Below, one piece after another: positions 53,709 to 63,728 of a stretch of DNA of 64,000 bases. The notes beneath the pieces were generated by a model, which searched no databases, was not told the DNA's origin, and saw nothing but the letters and a program-made list of their open reading frames with translations. Source of the DNA: JAQBQB01 sp963846925 (GTDB taxonomy: Bacteria > Gemmatimonadota > Gemmatimonadetes > Gemmatimonadales > Gemmatimonadaceae); NCBI GenBank assembly GCA_963846925.1, contig CAWJXW010000008.1, positions 62,001 to 126,000 of the forward strand. Reading direction: 5' to 3'. The translations under genes and the position numbers were made by a program. Every line of letters begins with the position of its first letter. The first letter of the stretch is position 1.

Positions 53709-55027
53709 TGTGCCTCCGACGCCGCGGTCGAAGCGGCCGGTTGCAGCGAGCGGGCGCGAGCGAACAACTCCCTGGCGGCGGTCTCGTCGCCGAGGGCGCG
53801 CTCGATCACGGCGGCGTGGTAGAAGAGTTGTGCGTCGCGTGTTCCCTGCGCGAGCGCATGGGCCATTGCGGCCTTTGCTTCGACGTCGCGGCCCTGCGCG
53901 TGGAGCGCCCACCCCAGCAGGTCGTATCCGTAGATGTCGCGGCGCGTGCGCAGCTCGACGAGCACCTTGCGATAGACACTGGCGACGTGGCGACGATGGT
54001 CGAGCAGGAAGAGACTCCAGGCGCGGTGGTACGCGCCCGGCTGCTTCAGTACCGCGACGTCCAGCGCCCGTGCGTACTCGTCGGATTTCGCGCTGTCTCC
54101 GGTCGCGGCGTAGGCATCGCTCAATACGCCGAGCGTCGCCGGGTCGAGCGACGTGGCGATCGCCTGCTCGCCCGCGGTGATCGCATCCCGCCATTCGTGC
54201 CGCGCGGCGGCGAGCCTCGCGGTCGCGGCGAGCAGTCTATAGTCGCCGGGATGGGCGGCGAGCCCGGCGCGGTACTCGGAATCCGCCTGGGCGTACTTGC
54301 CGCTCCGCAGATCGAGGTCGCCGTTGCGAAGCCAGAACCACGCGACCTGCTCGCGGGGAAGATGCGGCGTCGCGAGCGCCGTCTTGAGCGCCGTGCGCAT
54401 GAGCCAACGTGCTTCGCCGGTGCGCCCCTCGATCTCGGCCCAGCGCGCGAGACGGGGAGCCACCGAGAGGTCGTGCGCGAAACCGCTGAGGCTGTCGAAC
54501 GCCACCCGCGCCGAGTCGTACTGTCCCAGCTCCATCTGGATCTCGCCGACGGCCGCGCGCAGCGAGGGAACGTCTCGGTTGCGGTCGCGCAGCGTTCGCG
54601 CGATCGACAGAGCTTCATCGAACCGGTGTTGCGCGAGGAGGCTCGCCGACAGCACCTGCGCGGCGGCGTCGTTTCGCGACTCGCGGTTGCGAAGGGATCG
54701 TCGCGCGGCGGCTTCGGCGCGGAGCGCGTCGCTCGGGTCGCCGGTTTCGCGCGACCGTTGGAGGTAGAGACCGCCCAGCCGCGCCAAGTCCGTTGCGCCG
54801 GTGGGATCGCGGTCGGCTCGCTGTTTGTAGAACTCTATATCCAGGTCGAGAACTTCGCTCTCGCTGAGCGGCGGCGCGGCGGCGGCGGCCGTGACCGCCC
54901 TCGGCGCGTGCCCGCTCGGCGAGCATCCAACCACCGCCGCGCCGGCCACCGCCAGCGCGCCAAACGCGGCGCGGGCGATGACGAGCGGGCGAAACGAACG
55001 GACGAAGCGCGACGGAGGTCGTGTCAT
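53705..55027 (-). CDS. TPR-repeat lipoprotein
   Basis: The ATG at 55027 gives a 440-residue protein with a lipoprotein signal (ALAVAGAAVVGC) and many helix pairs of TPR type (DALRAEAAARRSLRNRES; YAQADSEYRAGLAAHPGDYR; AKAAMAHALAQGTRDAQLFY). The frame is open upstream, but those codons shadow the DUF4331-like gene. It follows that gene after 5 bp and overlaps the HupE-like gene by GTGA. TPR proteins mediate protein contacts; here the partner is likely another product of this operon. Confidence 0.8.
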   Translation of the reverse strand: MTRPPSRFVRSFRPLVIARAAFGALAVAGAAVVGCSPSGHAPRAVTAAAAAPPLSESEVLDLDIEFYKQRADRDPTGATDLARLGGLYLQRSRETGDPSDALRAEAAARRSLRNRESRNDAAAQVLSASLLAQHRFDEALSIARTLRDRNRDVPSLRAAVGEIQMELGQYDSARVAFDSLSGFAHDLSVAPRLARWAEIEGRTGEARWLMRTALKTALATPHLPREQVAWFWLRNGDLDLRSGKYAQADSEYRAGLAAHPGDYRLLAATARLAAARHEWRDAITAGEQAIATSLDPATLGVLSDAYAATGDSAKSDEYARALDVAVLKQPGAYHRAWSLFLLDHRRHVASVYRKVLVELRTRRDIYGYDLLGWALHAQGRDVEAKAAMAHALAQGTRDAQLFYHAAVIERALGDETAARELFARARSLQPAASTAASEAQ

Positions 55028-55032
55028 GGCTC

Positions 55033-55611
55033 TTACTTCGGGTTCGCGAGGTACGGGAACGTCGTCTGGAACGTGCTGTGCGACCCGACGTCGTCCGTGC
55101 ACAACGGAAGCGTGAACGGCTTGCAGACGAACTGTGTGGGGTCGAGCAGGTCGCTGAAGATCGCGGTGAGACCGGCGTCGACGACGTCGTCGGTGAGCTT
55201 GCGGCCGCCCCACCCGTTCGCGAGCGCCCAACTCAGCCAGCCCGCCGTCGTCGGCGCCTTGTCCGTCTGGACGATGAGCATGTCGGGCAGGAGCACGGAC
55301 GCGAGCGTGTTCTGGAGCGTCGTCGCCTGCGGCCTGAACGCGGCGACGAATCCCTTCACGGTGCCGCCGAACGCGGCGGCGTCGCCGTCAGGACCGATCG
55401 ATCCGTGGAACCCGTGATCCTTCTTGGCGAGGAACACCTCGCTCACCAGCGGGTTGCCGAGCCGCTGGACCTGGTTGAAGGTGCGGGTCGAGTTGGAGCT
55501 CGGACCCGTGGTGTCGCTGTCGTCGGAGCACGCGGCGCTCAGCGCGAGCGCCGCCAGTGCGCCGGCCAGCGCCAGCACGCGGCCTCCGCTCCGGAGTGAA
55601 TGCATGGACAT
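55033..55611 (-). CDS. DUF4331-like lipoprotein (C-terminal-type half)
   Basis: The 192-residue protein has a lipoprotein signal (LALAGALAALALSAAC). The body includes QVQRLGNPLVSEVFLAKKDH, which resembles the C-terminal half of DUF4331 proteins; the N-terminal half is encoded by the preceding gene. Five base pairs separate it from the TPR gene. Function unknown. Confidence 0.7.
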   Translation of the reverse strand: MSMHSLRSGGRVLALAGALAALALSAACSDDSDTTGPSSNSTRTFNQVQRLGNPLVSEVFLAKKDHGFHGSIGPDGDAAAFGGTVKGFVAAFRPQATTLQNTLASVLLPDMLIVQTDKAPTTAGWLSWALANGWGGRKLTDDVVDAGLTAIFSDLLDPTQFVCKPFTLPLCTDDVGSHSTFQTTFPYLANPK

Positions 55612-55662
55612 TGTGATTCGCCTCTCTGATGCGGTGAGTGTATTGTCGTGAATTGGCGGCGG

Positions 55663-56397
55663 TCAGCGGCTGATCGTGCCCCAGATTCCGAGCTTCGCCG
55701 ACCCACCGGCCGTGAGCATCGCGGTCGGCAGCTCGACGACGATCGACAGCACGTTGAAGCCCTTGGTGAAGTCCACCGCCGCGGCGGCGCTGCGGAAAGA
55801 GCTCGCGGTCGCGGTGTCGGGAAGCGCCGACAGCGGTCCCGTCGACGGCTTGCGGTCGGGGAGGATGCGGAAGAACTGCTCGAGATCGATGAAGAACGGT
55901 TCCTCGCGAGCGCCGGCGAACACCTGGATGCCGCTCGGCGATCCGAGTACCTGATTGACCGCGCCCGTGATCGACGGCGTCGCGTTGGCGATCTGGTTGT
56001 TCATCGCTCCGATCACTGGCGGCGCGACCGGGCCGCGGACTTCGACCGTTTGGTTCGCGCCGGTGCCCTTGAAGACGATCTGGATGACTTTGTCTTCCTT
56101 GGCGTCGCCGGTGTTGTCGATCTTGAACTGGTACAGGAGATTCGGGTCGAACGAGGTGGACGGAGTTTGCGCCGGCGTGAGGAACGCCCAGCTGTTGAGC
56201 ACGAGCGCGATCCGGTCGGGCGACGAACCGGGGAACGCGTAGACGTCGGTCATGTCCATCGCAGGGTTCAGCTCGACGAGCGGATTGTCCTGGTGGTCCG
56301 ACGCGCGCGCGATGCCGATGCCGGTGCCGGCAAGGACCGCGACCGTTGCCACGGCTGCCGCCAGGCGTGCCCCTGGCGTGTGCAAGCGAAACCGCAT
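55663..56397 (-). CDS. DUF4331 family exported protein (N-terminal-type half)
   Basis: The 244-residue protein has a signal peptide and the hallmark ASDHQDNPLVELNPAMDMTD, followed by YAFPGSSPDRIALVLN, typical of DUF4331. Usual members are about 450 to 550 residues in one chain; here the two halves are separate genes 51 bp apart. It is the first gene of an operon running to 52627. Function unknown. Confidence 0.8.
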   Translation of the reverse strand: MRFRLHTPGARLAAAVATVAVLAGTGIGIARASDHQDNPLVELNPAMDMTDVYAFPGSSPDRIALVLNSWAFLTPAQTPSTSFDPNLLYQFKIDNTGDAKEDKVIQIVFKGTGANQTVEVRGPVAPPVIGAMNNQIANATPSITGAVNQVLGSPSGIQVFAGAREEPFFIDLEQFFRILPDRKPSTGPLSALPDTATASSFRSAAAAVDFTKGFNVLSIVVELPTAMLTAGGSAKLGIWGTISR

Positions 56398-56449
56398 GAA
56401 ACCCTCCTATCGGGGGGAGTTGAGCCGGGGCGCGCGGCCGAGGTGCGAC

Positions 56450-56481
56450 GGCCCCAAGCAGTGCACTCGGCCCTTGGGGCC
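56450..56481 (-). promoter_or_regulatory. Hairpin in the leader of the DUF4331 operon
   Basis: GGCCCCAAG (56450-56458) pairs perfectly with CTTGGGGCC (56473-56481) around a 14-nt loop, 53 bp upstream of the DUF4331 start. No known riboswitch match. The rest of the 255-bp divergent region (56398-56652) shows nothing I can name. Confidence 0.35.
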
Positions 56482-56652
56482 AAGTGCGGAGGGTACGCCA
56501 GGCGCGCGAAATCGGATTTAGGAACAGCGACCCCCGGGTGGGCGCCGAGCCAACACGCGCCGGAGGTGACGGGTAGAGCGCGCCGGTGCATCTTGCAGGG
56601 GCCGGGACACACGGCGCGCCCCGCGTCGAGCCATCACGGACACGAGACCGAT

Positions 56653-57792
56653 ATGAACCGACAGAGATTGAATACCCTCGCGGCGGCCGCGCTCATCTTC
56701 GCGCCGACGGTCGGGATCGCTCAGAGCACGATTCCGTCGCGGTTGAGCGACAAGGAGATCTGGCAGCTCAACGCCGACTTCTCCGAGGCCGAGCGGGTAT
56801 TTCCGTTCCGACAACCTGCTGTCGAACGAGACGGGCTTTCAGGCGGTGATTCCGTATCTCCGCGGCGTCGATCAAACCGGGCGGCGTCTACCTCGGCGTC
56901 GGCCCCGAGCAGAACTTCACGTACATCGTGTCGCTGCAGCCGAAGATGGCGATCATCTTCGACATCCGGCGCGGCAACATGATCGAGCACCTGATGTACA
57001 AGGCGCTGCTCGAGACCTCCGCGGATCGCGCCGATTTTCTGTCGAAGCTGTTCAGCCGGCCGCGCCCGTCCGGGCTCGACACGAGCTCGTCGCCGCAGCG
57101 GTTGTTCGAGGCGTACGTCGCGGCCGCGCCGGACACGATGCTCTACAAGAAGAACTTGGCGGCGATCAAGTCGCACCTGGCTTCACGGGGCTTCGCGATG
57201 GGCGACAGCGACAGTCAAGTCGATCGAATACATCTACTCTCAGTTCTACGAGGCCGGCCCGCAGATCAACTACAACTTCTCGAGTGGCGGCGGCGGCGGA
57301 TTCGGACGCGGCAACATGCCGACGTACGCCACGCTCCAGGTTGCCACCGACACCGCGGGGAAGAACTGGGCGTACCTCGCCACGGAAGCGAATTACCGGT
57401 GGCTCAAGGATTTCGAGACGAAGAATCTGCTCGTGCCGGTCGTTGGCAACTTCGCCGGGCCGAAGGCGATCCGCGCCGTGGCGCAGTACCTCAAGGAGCA
57501 TCACGCGGTCGTCGGAGCCTTCTACACGTCGAACGTCGAACAGTATCTCTTTCAGCAGGATGACGAGTGGTCGCGCTTCTACAAGAACGTGGCCACGCTT
57601 CCCCTCGACTCGACCAGCACGTTCATCCGTTCGATCGGCGGCGGCTTCCGCGGCGGCTACAACACCGCGGCGCCCCAGATGCGCTACGGCGGCCGCCTTG
57701 CATCGGTCACGTCGGGAATTCAGGATCTGCTCAAGGCGTTCAACGAGGGCAAGATCCAGTGGTACGGGGACGTCATCTCAATGTCCAGGTGA
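56653..57792 (+). pseudogene. Exported protein of unknown family (three frameshifts)
   Basis: ATG 56653 opens a signal peptide (LNTLAAAALIFAPTVGIAQS), then SRLSDKEIWQLNADFSE. The frame must be shifted three times in the same direction, near 56790, 56881 and 57225, to read SGYFRSDNLLSNETGFQAVI, then GVYLGVGPEQNFTYIVSLQP, and then VKSIEYIYSQFYEAGPQI. After three shifts the original frame returns and ends at 57792. The C-terminal part has LVPVVGNFAGPKAIRAVAQY and AVVGAFYTSNVEQYLF. Repaired length is about 378 residues. I do not recognise the family with certainty. It lies just upstream of trmFO. Confidence 0.6.
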
Positions 57793-57840
57793 AACAGGTC
57801 TCTGGTCACTGGTCTCAGGTCTCCGGGGAATAGCGAGAGC

Positions 57841-59202
57841 GTGAGCGAGATCCACATTGTCGGTGGCGGTCTGGCCGGGAGCGAGGCGGCTTGGCAGTTG
57901 GCCGAGCGCGGGCACGACGTCGTCGTGCACGAGATGCGCGGCGTGCGCGGAACTCCCGCGCACAAGACCGACCGGCTCGCCGAGCTCGTGTGCTCGAACA
58001 CGTTCAAGAGCACCGAAACATCCAACGCGCACGGATTGCTCAAAGCGGAAATGCGCCTGCTCGGCTCCGTCGTGCTGTGGGCCGCGGATCAGGCGCGTGT
58101 GCCCGGCGGGACCGCGCTGGCCGTCGATCGTGACGTCTTCTCGTCCGCCGTCCACGAGCGCGTGACGTCGCATCCGCGAATCAACGTCGTGCGCGAAGAA
58201 GTCTCGGAGTTGCCGAGCCCCGGGATCGTCGCCACGGGTCCGCTCACGTCCGACGCACTCGCCGAGGCAATCAGGTCGCGACTCGGCGTCGAGTCGCTCG
58301 CGTTCTACGACTCGATCGCGCCGATCGTCGCCCAGGAGTCGATCGACGAGTCGCTCGTATTCCGTGCGTCGCGATACGGCAAGGAGACGATGGACGCCGG
58401 CGACGCCGAGGGCGGAGCGTATCTCAACTGTCCGCTCACGCGAGAGCAGTACGAGGCGTTCATCGACGCGATCATCGCGGCCGACCAGCACCATGGGCAC
58501 GAATTCGACGAGGTGCCGTACTTCGAGGGATGCATGCCCGTCGAAGAGATGGCGCGGCGCGGGCGAGAGACGCTCCGCTTCGGCCCAATGAAGCCGGTCG
58601 GGCTGCGCGATCCGCGCACCGGCAGGGAGGCGTACGCCGTCGCACAACTTCGCATGGAAGATCGCGGCGGACGCATGTGGAACATCGTCGGGTTCCAGAC
58701 GCGGCTGCGCATTCCGGAGCAGCAACGCGTCTTCCGGATGCTCCCCGGCCTCGAGAACGCCGAGTTCCTGCGCTTCGGATCGATCCACCGAAACGCGTAC
58801 GTCAACTCACCGGCGTCGCTCAGCGCGCATCTGTCGTTGCGTGACGATCCGATGACGCTCTTCGCGGGACAACTGACCGGCGTCGAGGGCTACACCGAGA
58901 GCACCGCCACCGGACTCCTGGCGGCGATCAACCTCTCGCGTCTGCTGTCCGGCGACGCGCCGGTCCTGCCGCCGCCCACGACAATGATCGGCGCGCTGTA
59001 TCGCTATCTCCGCGAGGCCGACCCGGCGCATTTCCAGCCGATGAACGCGAACTTCGGGTTGCTCGACGATCTGTCGGAGCGCGTGAAGGACAAGCGCCTG
59101 AAGCGCGAGCGTTTCGCCGAGCGCGCGTTGGCGGCGATGGCCGAGTGGCGCGAATCGGTGACGCTCACGGCATTGGCGGCGCCGGAGCGGGCACCGGCGT
59201 GA
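57841..59202 (+). CDS. trmFO: tRNA uridine-5-methyltransferase, folate-dependent (TrmFO)
   Basis: The GTG start gives 453 residues. The N-terminus has the FAD motif IHIVGGGLAGSEAAWQLAER, followed by TDRLAELVCSNTFKS, YLNCPLTREQYEAF, and GYTESTATGLLAAINLSRLL near the C-terminus. TrmFO uses methylene-tetrahydrofolate and FADH2 to make 5-methyluridine at position 54 of tRNA. Its stop overlaps the xerC start (GTGA). Length is normal. Confidence 0.96.
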   Translation: MSEIHIVGGGLAGSEAAWQLAERGHDVVVHEMRGVRGTPAHKTDRLAELVCSNTFKSTETSNAHGLLKAEMRLLGSVVLWAADQARVPGGTALAVDRDVFSSAVHERVTSHPRINVVREEVSELPSPGIVATGPLTSDALAEAIRSRLGVESLAFYDSIAPIVAQESIDESLVFRASRYGKETMDAGDAEGGAYLNCPLTREQYEAFIDAIIAADQHHGHEFDEVPYFEGCMPVEEMARRGRETLRFGPMKPVGLRDPRTGREAYAVAQLRMEDRGGRMWNIVGFQTRLRIPEQQRVFRMLPGLENAEFLRFGSIHRNAYVNSPASLSAHLSLRDDPMTLFAGQLTGVEGYTESTATGLLAAINLSRLLSGDAPVLPPPTTMIGALYRYLREADPAHFQPMNANFGLLDDLSERVKDKRLKRERFAERALAAMAEWRESVTLTALAAPERAPA

Positions 59203-60157
59203 CCGACGACGCCGGGAACAGCGACCCCCGTCAAATCGACGTCCGCGACTTTCTCGATCACCTGTCGAAAGAGCGCGACGTCTCGCCGAACACCGTCCGC
59301 GCCTACGAGCGCGACCTCACGGAGTTCGTGCGTTTCCTCGGCCGCTACTACGCCGGGGGGCAGGGGGGGGCGACTGGACGTGGCAGGGTGTCGATCGGCT
59401 GGCGATGCGCGGATTCCTCGGCCACCTTGCGCGGCGCAACCTGTCGAAGCGTTCGATGGCGCGAACGCTGTCCGGCGTGCGCAGCTTCTACCGATACTTG
59501 CATCGCAGCGAGGTCGTGGACACGAACCCGGCGCGAGCCGTCGGAGCGCCGCGGCTCGAGAAATATCTGCCGGCGTATCTCGACCGCGCGCAGATCGATC
59601 TCCTGTTTCAGATGGCCGAAGTACGCGCGTGGGAGGGACGTTTCGTCGACGTGCGCAACCTCGCGATCCTCGAGCTGTTCTACTCTACGGGGATGCGCCT
59701 GTCGGAGCTTCAGGGATTGAGCCGCGGTGACCTCGACATGGTGACGCAGCAGGCGAAGGTGCGCGGCAAGGGGCGAAAGGAGCGCATCGTTCCCGTCGGA
59801 AATCACGCGATACTCGCGCTGCGGAACTACGAGGCGAAACGGGACGAGCTGTTGCGGTCGGTGGGTCGCCAAGGCGACCGGAGCGCGGTCTTTCTCTCGC
59901 GAAACGGGCGGCGCATCGGCGTGCGAGCCGTACAGAAGGTCGTGACGGGCTTTCTCAAGCGAATCGACGAGGACGCCGGGCTGAGCGTTCACTCGCTGCG
60001 CCACACGTTCGCCACTCATCTGTTGGACGCCGGCGCCGATTTGCGGGCCGTGCAGGAGCTGCTGGGGCACGCATCCATTTCGACGACGCAGATTTACACC
60101 CACACGAGCGTCGAGCGGCTCAAGCAGGTCTACCAGAAGGCCCACCCGCGCGCGTGA
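59199..60157 (+). CDS. xerC: Tyrosine recombinase XerC-like (one frameshift)
   Basis: The GTG at 59199 overlaps the trmFO stop. The N-terminal SAM-like domain has DFLDHLSKERDVSPNTVRAY. The frame breaks in a run of eight G (59363-59370); one more G gives QGGGDWTWQGVDRLAMRGFL. The catalytic domain shows STGMRLSEL (Arg), VRGKGRKER (Lys), HSLRHTFATHLL (His-x-x-Arg), LGHASISTTQIYTH (His, Tyr nucleophile). XerC with XerD resolves chromosome dimers at dif. The gene is expected to be needed, so the deletion is probably a homopolymer error. Repaired length is about 319 residues. Confidence 0.9.
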
Positions 60158-60210
60158 GGCCGCAGGGGCCGGGGGAAGAAGCCCTCGCCGCCCGCGCTAG
60201 GTTTCCTGAT

Positions 60211-60768
60211 ATGTCGAACGAGAAAGGCGGAACGCTCCCCACCATCCGCGCCACGACGATTCTGGCCGTGCGGCGGGGAGGGAAGGTCGCGATCGGTGGC
60301 GACGGCCAGGTGACGGTTGGGGAGACGGTCATGAAATCGCACGCGCAGAAGGTGCGCGTGCTCCACGGCGGCAAGGTGGTCGCCGGCTTCGCGGGAGCCG
60401 CGGCCGACGCCATGACGCTGTTCGAGAAGTTCGAGGAGAAGCTCGAGCGCTACCCCCTGAATCTGTCGCGCGCGGCGGTGGAGCTCGCCAAGGATTGGCG
60501 CAGTGACCGCGTCCTCCGCCGGCTCGAGGCGATGCTCATCATCGCCGACAAGGATCACGGCTTCATCGTCTCCGGCACCGGCGAGCTGATCGAGCCGGAC
60601 GACGGGATCCTCGCCATCGGATCCGGCGGGTCGTACGCGCTCGCCGCCGCTCGCGCGCTCGCCGACGCCACGCAGCTCGATGCCGTGGACATCGTCAAGC
60701 GAGCCATGGGCATCGCGGGCGAGATCTGCATCTATACGAACACGAACATTTCAGTTCTAGAAGCCTGA
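60211..60768 (+). CDS. hslV: HslV protease subunit of the HslVU complex
   Basis: The ATG at 60211 gives 185 residues with a 14-residue propeptide; the catalytic N-terminal Thr follows at TTILAVRRGGKVAIGGDGQV. The sequence also has VRVLHGGKVVAGFAGAAADA and GSGGSYALAAARAL. HslV is a threonine protease dodecamer fed by the HslU ATPase. A longer frame upstream runs into the xerC end and is unlikely. hslU starts 4 bp after the stop. Confidence 0.95.
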   Translation: MSNEKGGTLPTIRATTILAVRRGGKVAIGGDGQVTVGETVMKSHAQKVRVLHGGKVVAGFAGAAADAMTLFEKFEEKLERYPLNLSRAAVELAKDWRSDRVLRRLEAMLIIADKDHGFIVSGTGELIEPDDGILAIGSGGSYALAAARALADATQLDAVDIVKRAMGIAGEICIYTNTNISVLEA

Positions 60769-60772
60769 GCCG

Positions 60773-62293
60773 ATGCCGTCCAGTCGTACGCAGCAGGCGC
60801 TCGCGCGCCTCGCCGACCTCACGCCGCGGCAGATCGCCGCGGAGCTGGATCGCTACATCGTCGGCCAGGCCGAGGCGAAGAAGGCCGTCGCGATCGCGCT
60901 GAGAAACCGATGGCGGCGCCAGCGCGCGCCCGACTCGATTCGCGAGGAGATCTCGCCGAACAACATCATCCTCATCGGTCCGACGGGCGTGGGGAAGACG
61001 GAGATCGCGCGGCGCCTGGCGAAGTTGGCCGGCGCGCCGTTCATCAAGGTCGAAGCGTCCAAGTTCACCGAGGTGGGCTACGTCGGCCGCGACGTCGAGT
61101 CGATGGTGCGCGACCTGGTCGAAAGCGCGATCGACATGGTGCGGAGCGAGCGCGAGTCCGAGGTGGAGGACCTCGGCCACGAGCGTGTGGACGAACGGCT
61201 GCTCGATCTCCTTCTCCCGCCGCCGGCCGCGCAGACGACGCCCGGTCAGCCGGGAGCGGCGGCTCCGCCGGGCGACGGCGCGCACGAAAAGCCCGAAGCG
61301 CCGCCGCGGCCGTCGCCGACTGCCTCCGACGACGACGCGCTCGGCGTCTTCCTGGTGTCGGGGCAGGGCACCGTTACCAAGGAAACCGTGGACGTCGCGC
61401 AGGAGCGCTACAAGCGGACGCGCGACAAGCTGCGGCAGCTGCTGCTCGACGGACGCCTCGAGGACCGCGAGGTCGAAGTGGAGGTGACGCCGCAGTCAGC
61501 GCCCATGTTCGACGTGCTCGCCTCGCAGGGTGCGCCGGAGGGGATGGACAATTTCGCCGACATGCTCAAGGAGATGTTGCCCAAGCGCAAGAAGAAACGC
61601 TCGGTCAAGGTCTCCGAGGCGCGGCGCATACTCTTCGAGCAGGAGCTGGAAAAGCTGATCGATTTGGAGGACGTGACCGCCGACGCGCTCGACCGCGTCG
61701 AAAAACTCGGCATCATCTTCCTCGACGAGATCGACAAGATCGCCGGCGAGCGGTCGCAGACGGGCGGTCCCGACGTCTCGCGCGAAGGCGTTCAGCGCGA
61801 CCTGCTGCCGATCGTCGAAGGCTCCAACGTCCAGACGAAGTACGGCATGGTGAAGACGGACCACGTGCTCTTCATCGCGGCCGGCGCGTTTCACGTCTCG
61901 AAGCCGAGCGATCTCATTCCGGAGCTGCAAGGCCGCTTTCCGATCCGGGTCGAGCTCAAGCCGCTCACCGAGAAGGACTTCGTGCGGATCATGACGGAGC
62001 CGGAGAACGCGCTGACGAAACAGTACGCCGCGCTCGTCGAGGCCGAGGGCGCGAAGCTGGACTTCACCGAGAGCGGAATCGCCGAGATCGCCCACATCGC
62101 CGCGATGGTGAACGAACGGATGGAGAACATCGGCGCCCGCCGCCTTCACACCGTGATGACGACGCTGCTCGAGGACGTGCTCTTCGAGCTTCCCGATCGC
62201 GGGAAGGAGGCGATCTTGGTGGACGGCAACGTCGTGCGCGAGCGTTTGAAGGCGATCGTGGAGGATGAGGACCTTCGGCGGTATATCCTCTAA
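60773..62293 (+). CDS. hslU: HslU ATPase subunit of the HslVU protease
   Basis: The 506-residue AAA+ protein has LTPRQIAAELDRYIVGQAEA, Walker A GPTGVGKTEIARRLA, Walker B GIIFLDEIDKIAGE, and sensor 2 ARRLHTVMTTLLEDVL, ending in the C-terminal RYIL that docks into HslV. It is longer than E. coli HslU (443) because of a Pro/Ala-rich insert of about 40 residues in the I-domain (bases about 61216-61330). HslU unfolds substrates and passes them to HslV. Confidence 0.95.
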   Translation: MPSSRTQQALARLADLTPRQIAAELDRYIVGQAEAKKAVAIALRNRWRRQRAPDSIREEISPNNIILIGPTGVGKTEIARRLAKLAGAPFIKVEASKFTEVGYVGRDVESMVRDLVESAIDMVRSERESEVEDLGHERVDERLLDLLLPPPAAQTTPGQPGAAAPPGDGAHEKPEAPPRPSPTASDDDALGVFLVSGQGTVTKETVDVAQERYKRTRDKLRQLLLDGRLEDREVEVEVTPQSAPMFDVLASQGAPEGMDNFADMLKEMLPKRKKKRSVKVSEARRILFEQELEKLIDLEDVTADALDRVEKLGIIFLDEIDKIAGERSQTGGPDVSREGVQRDLLPIVEGSNVQTKYGMVKTDHVLFIAAGAFHVSKPSDLIPELQGRFPIRVELKPLTEKDFVRIMTEPENALTKQYAALVEAEGAKLDFTESGIAEIAHIAAMVNERMENIGARRLHTVMTTLLEDVLFELPDRGKEAILVDGNVVRERLKAIVEDEDLRRYIL

Positions 62294-62309
62294 CCATTAT
62301 CTTGGTCCG

Positions 62310-63241
<932 letters not shown>

Positions 63242-63245
<4 letters not shown>

Positions 63246-63727
63246 GCGCGGCGGGCGATCTCGAGGGCGGCCGCGCCCCGGATTTCTCGGGGATCACCGA
63301 CAGCGGGGAGACGCTCAAGCTCGCGTCCTTTCATGGACAGACGGTCGTCCTGTTCTTCTATCCCAAGGACGATACCCCTGGCTGAACGGTCGAGGCGTGT
63401 TCCTTTCGGGACACCCTCCCTCGGTTCGAGGGACTCGACGCAGTCGTGATCGGCGTGAGCCCTGACTCACCGAAATCACATCAGAAGTTCAAGAAGAAAT
63501 TCGACCTTCCGTACACGCTGCTCGCCGACGTGGATCACGCGATCGCCGTCAAGTACGGCGCGTGGGGTGAAAAGTCGATGTTCGGGCGAAAGTACATGGG
63601 AATTCTGCGCACGACGTTCGTCATCGATCCCTCGGGCAAGGTCTCGAAGGTGTTCGAGAAGGTGCAGCCGGAAGGGCATGGAGAAGAGGTCGCCAAGTTC
63701 CTGGCGGTGGAAAAGGCGAGAACCTGA
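63242..63727 (+). CDS. bcp: Peroxiredoxin, BCP/PrxQ type, probable selenoprotein (in-frame TGA at the peroxidatic residue)
   Basis: From GTG 63242 the frame codes a 161-residue thioredoxin-fold peroxidase: RAPDFSG, then VVLFFYPKDDTPG, TGA (63383-63385, residue 48), TVEACSFRD, later GVSPDSPKSHQKF and TTFVIDPSGKV. In BCP enzymes the motif is PGCTxEACxFRD, where the first Cys is peroxidatic and the second, five residues on, resolves. Here the first is TGA and the second (Cys53) is present, which is what a selenocysteine enzyme would show. If TGA were a stop, only a 47-residue fragment would be made, and a 93-codon frame from ATG 63446 would lack the active site. A single-base error changing TGC to TGA cannot be excluded from this window alone. 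Confidence 0.8.
63386..63439 (+). promoter_or_regulatory. Possible SECIS-like structure just downstream of the in-frame TGA
   Basis: An outer stem (63389-63394 with 63434-63439) encloses two hairpins: GTGTTCC/GGGACAC (63397-63403 with 63408-63414, loop TTTC) and CCCTCG/CGAGGG (63418-63423 with 63427-63432, loop GTT). The first loop is about 19 nt after the TGA, in the usual bacterial SECIS range, but lacks the G usually found at the start of the loop; the second has such a G but is about 38 nt away. The coding sequence is GC-rich, so chance pairing is possible. Confidence 0.35.
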
Positions 63728-63728
63728 C

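Noticed and set aside
57788..57830. Degenerate GGTCTC/GGTCAC repeats before trmFO
   Set aside because: Only four imperfect short copies; too little to call a repeat array or regulatory site.
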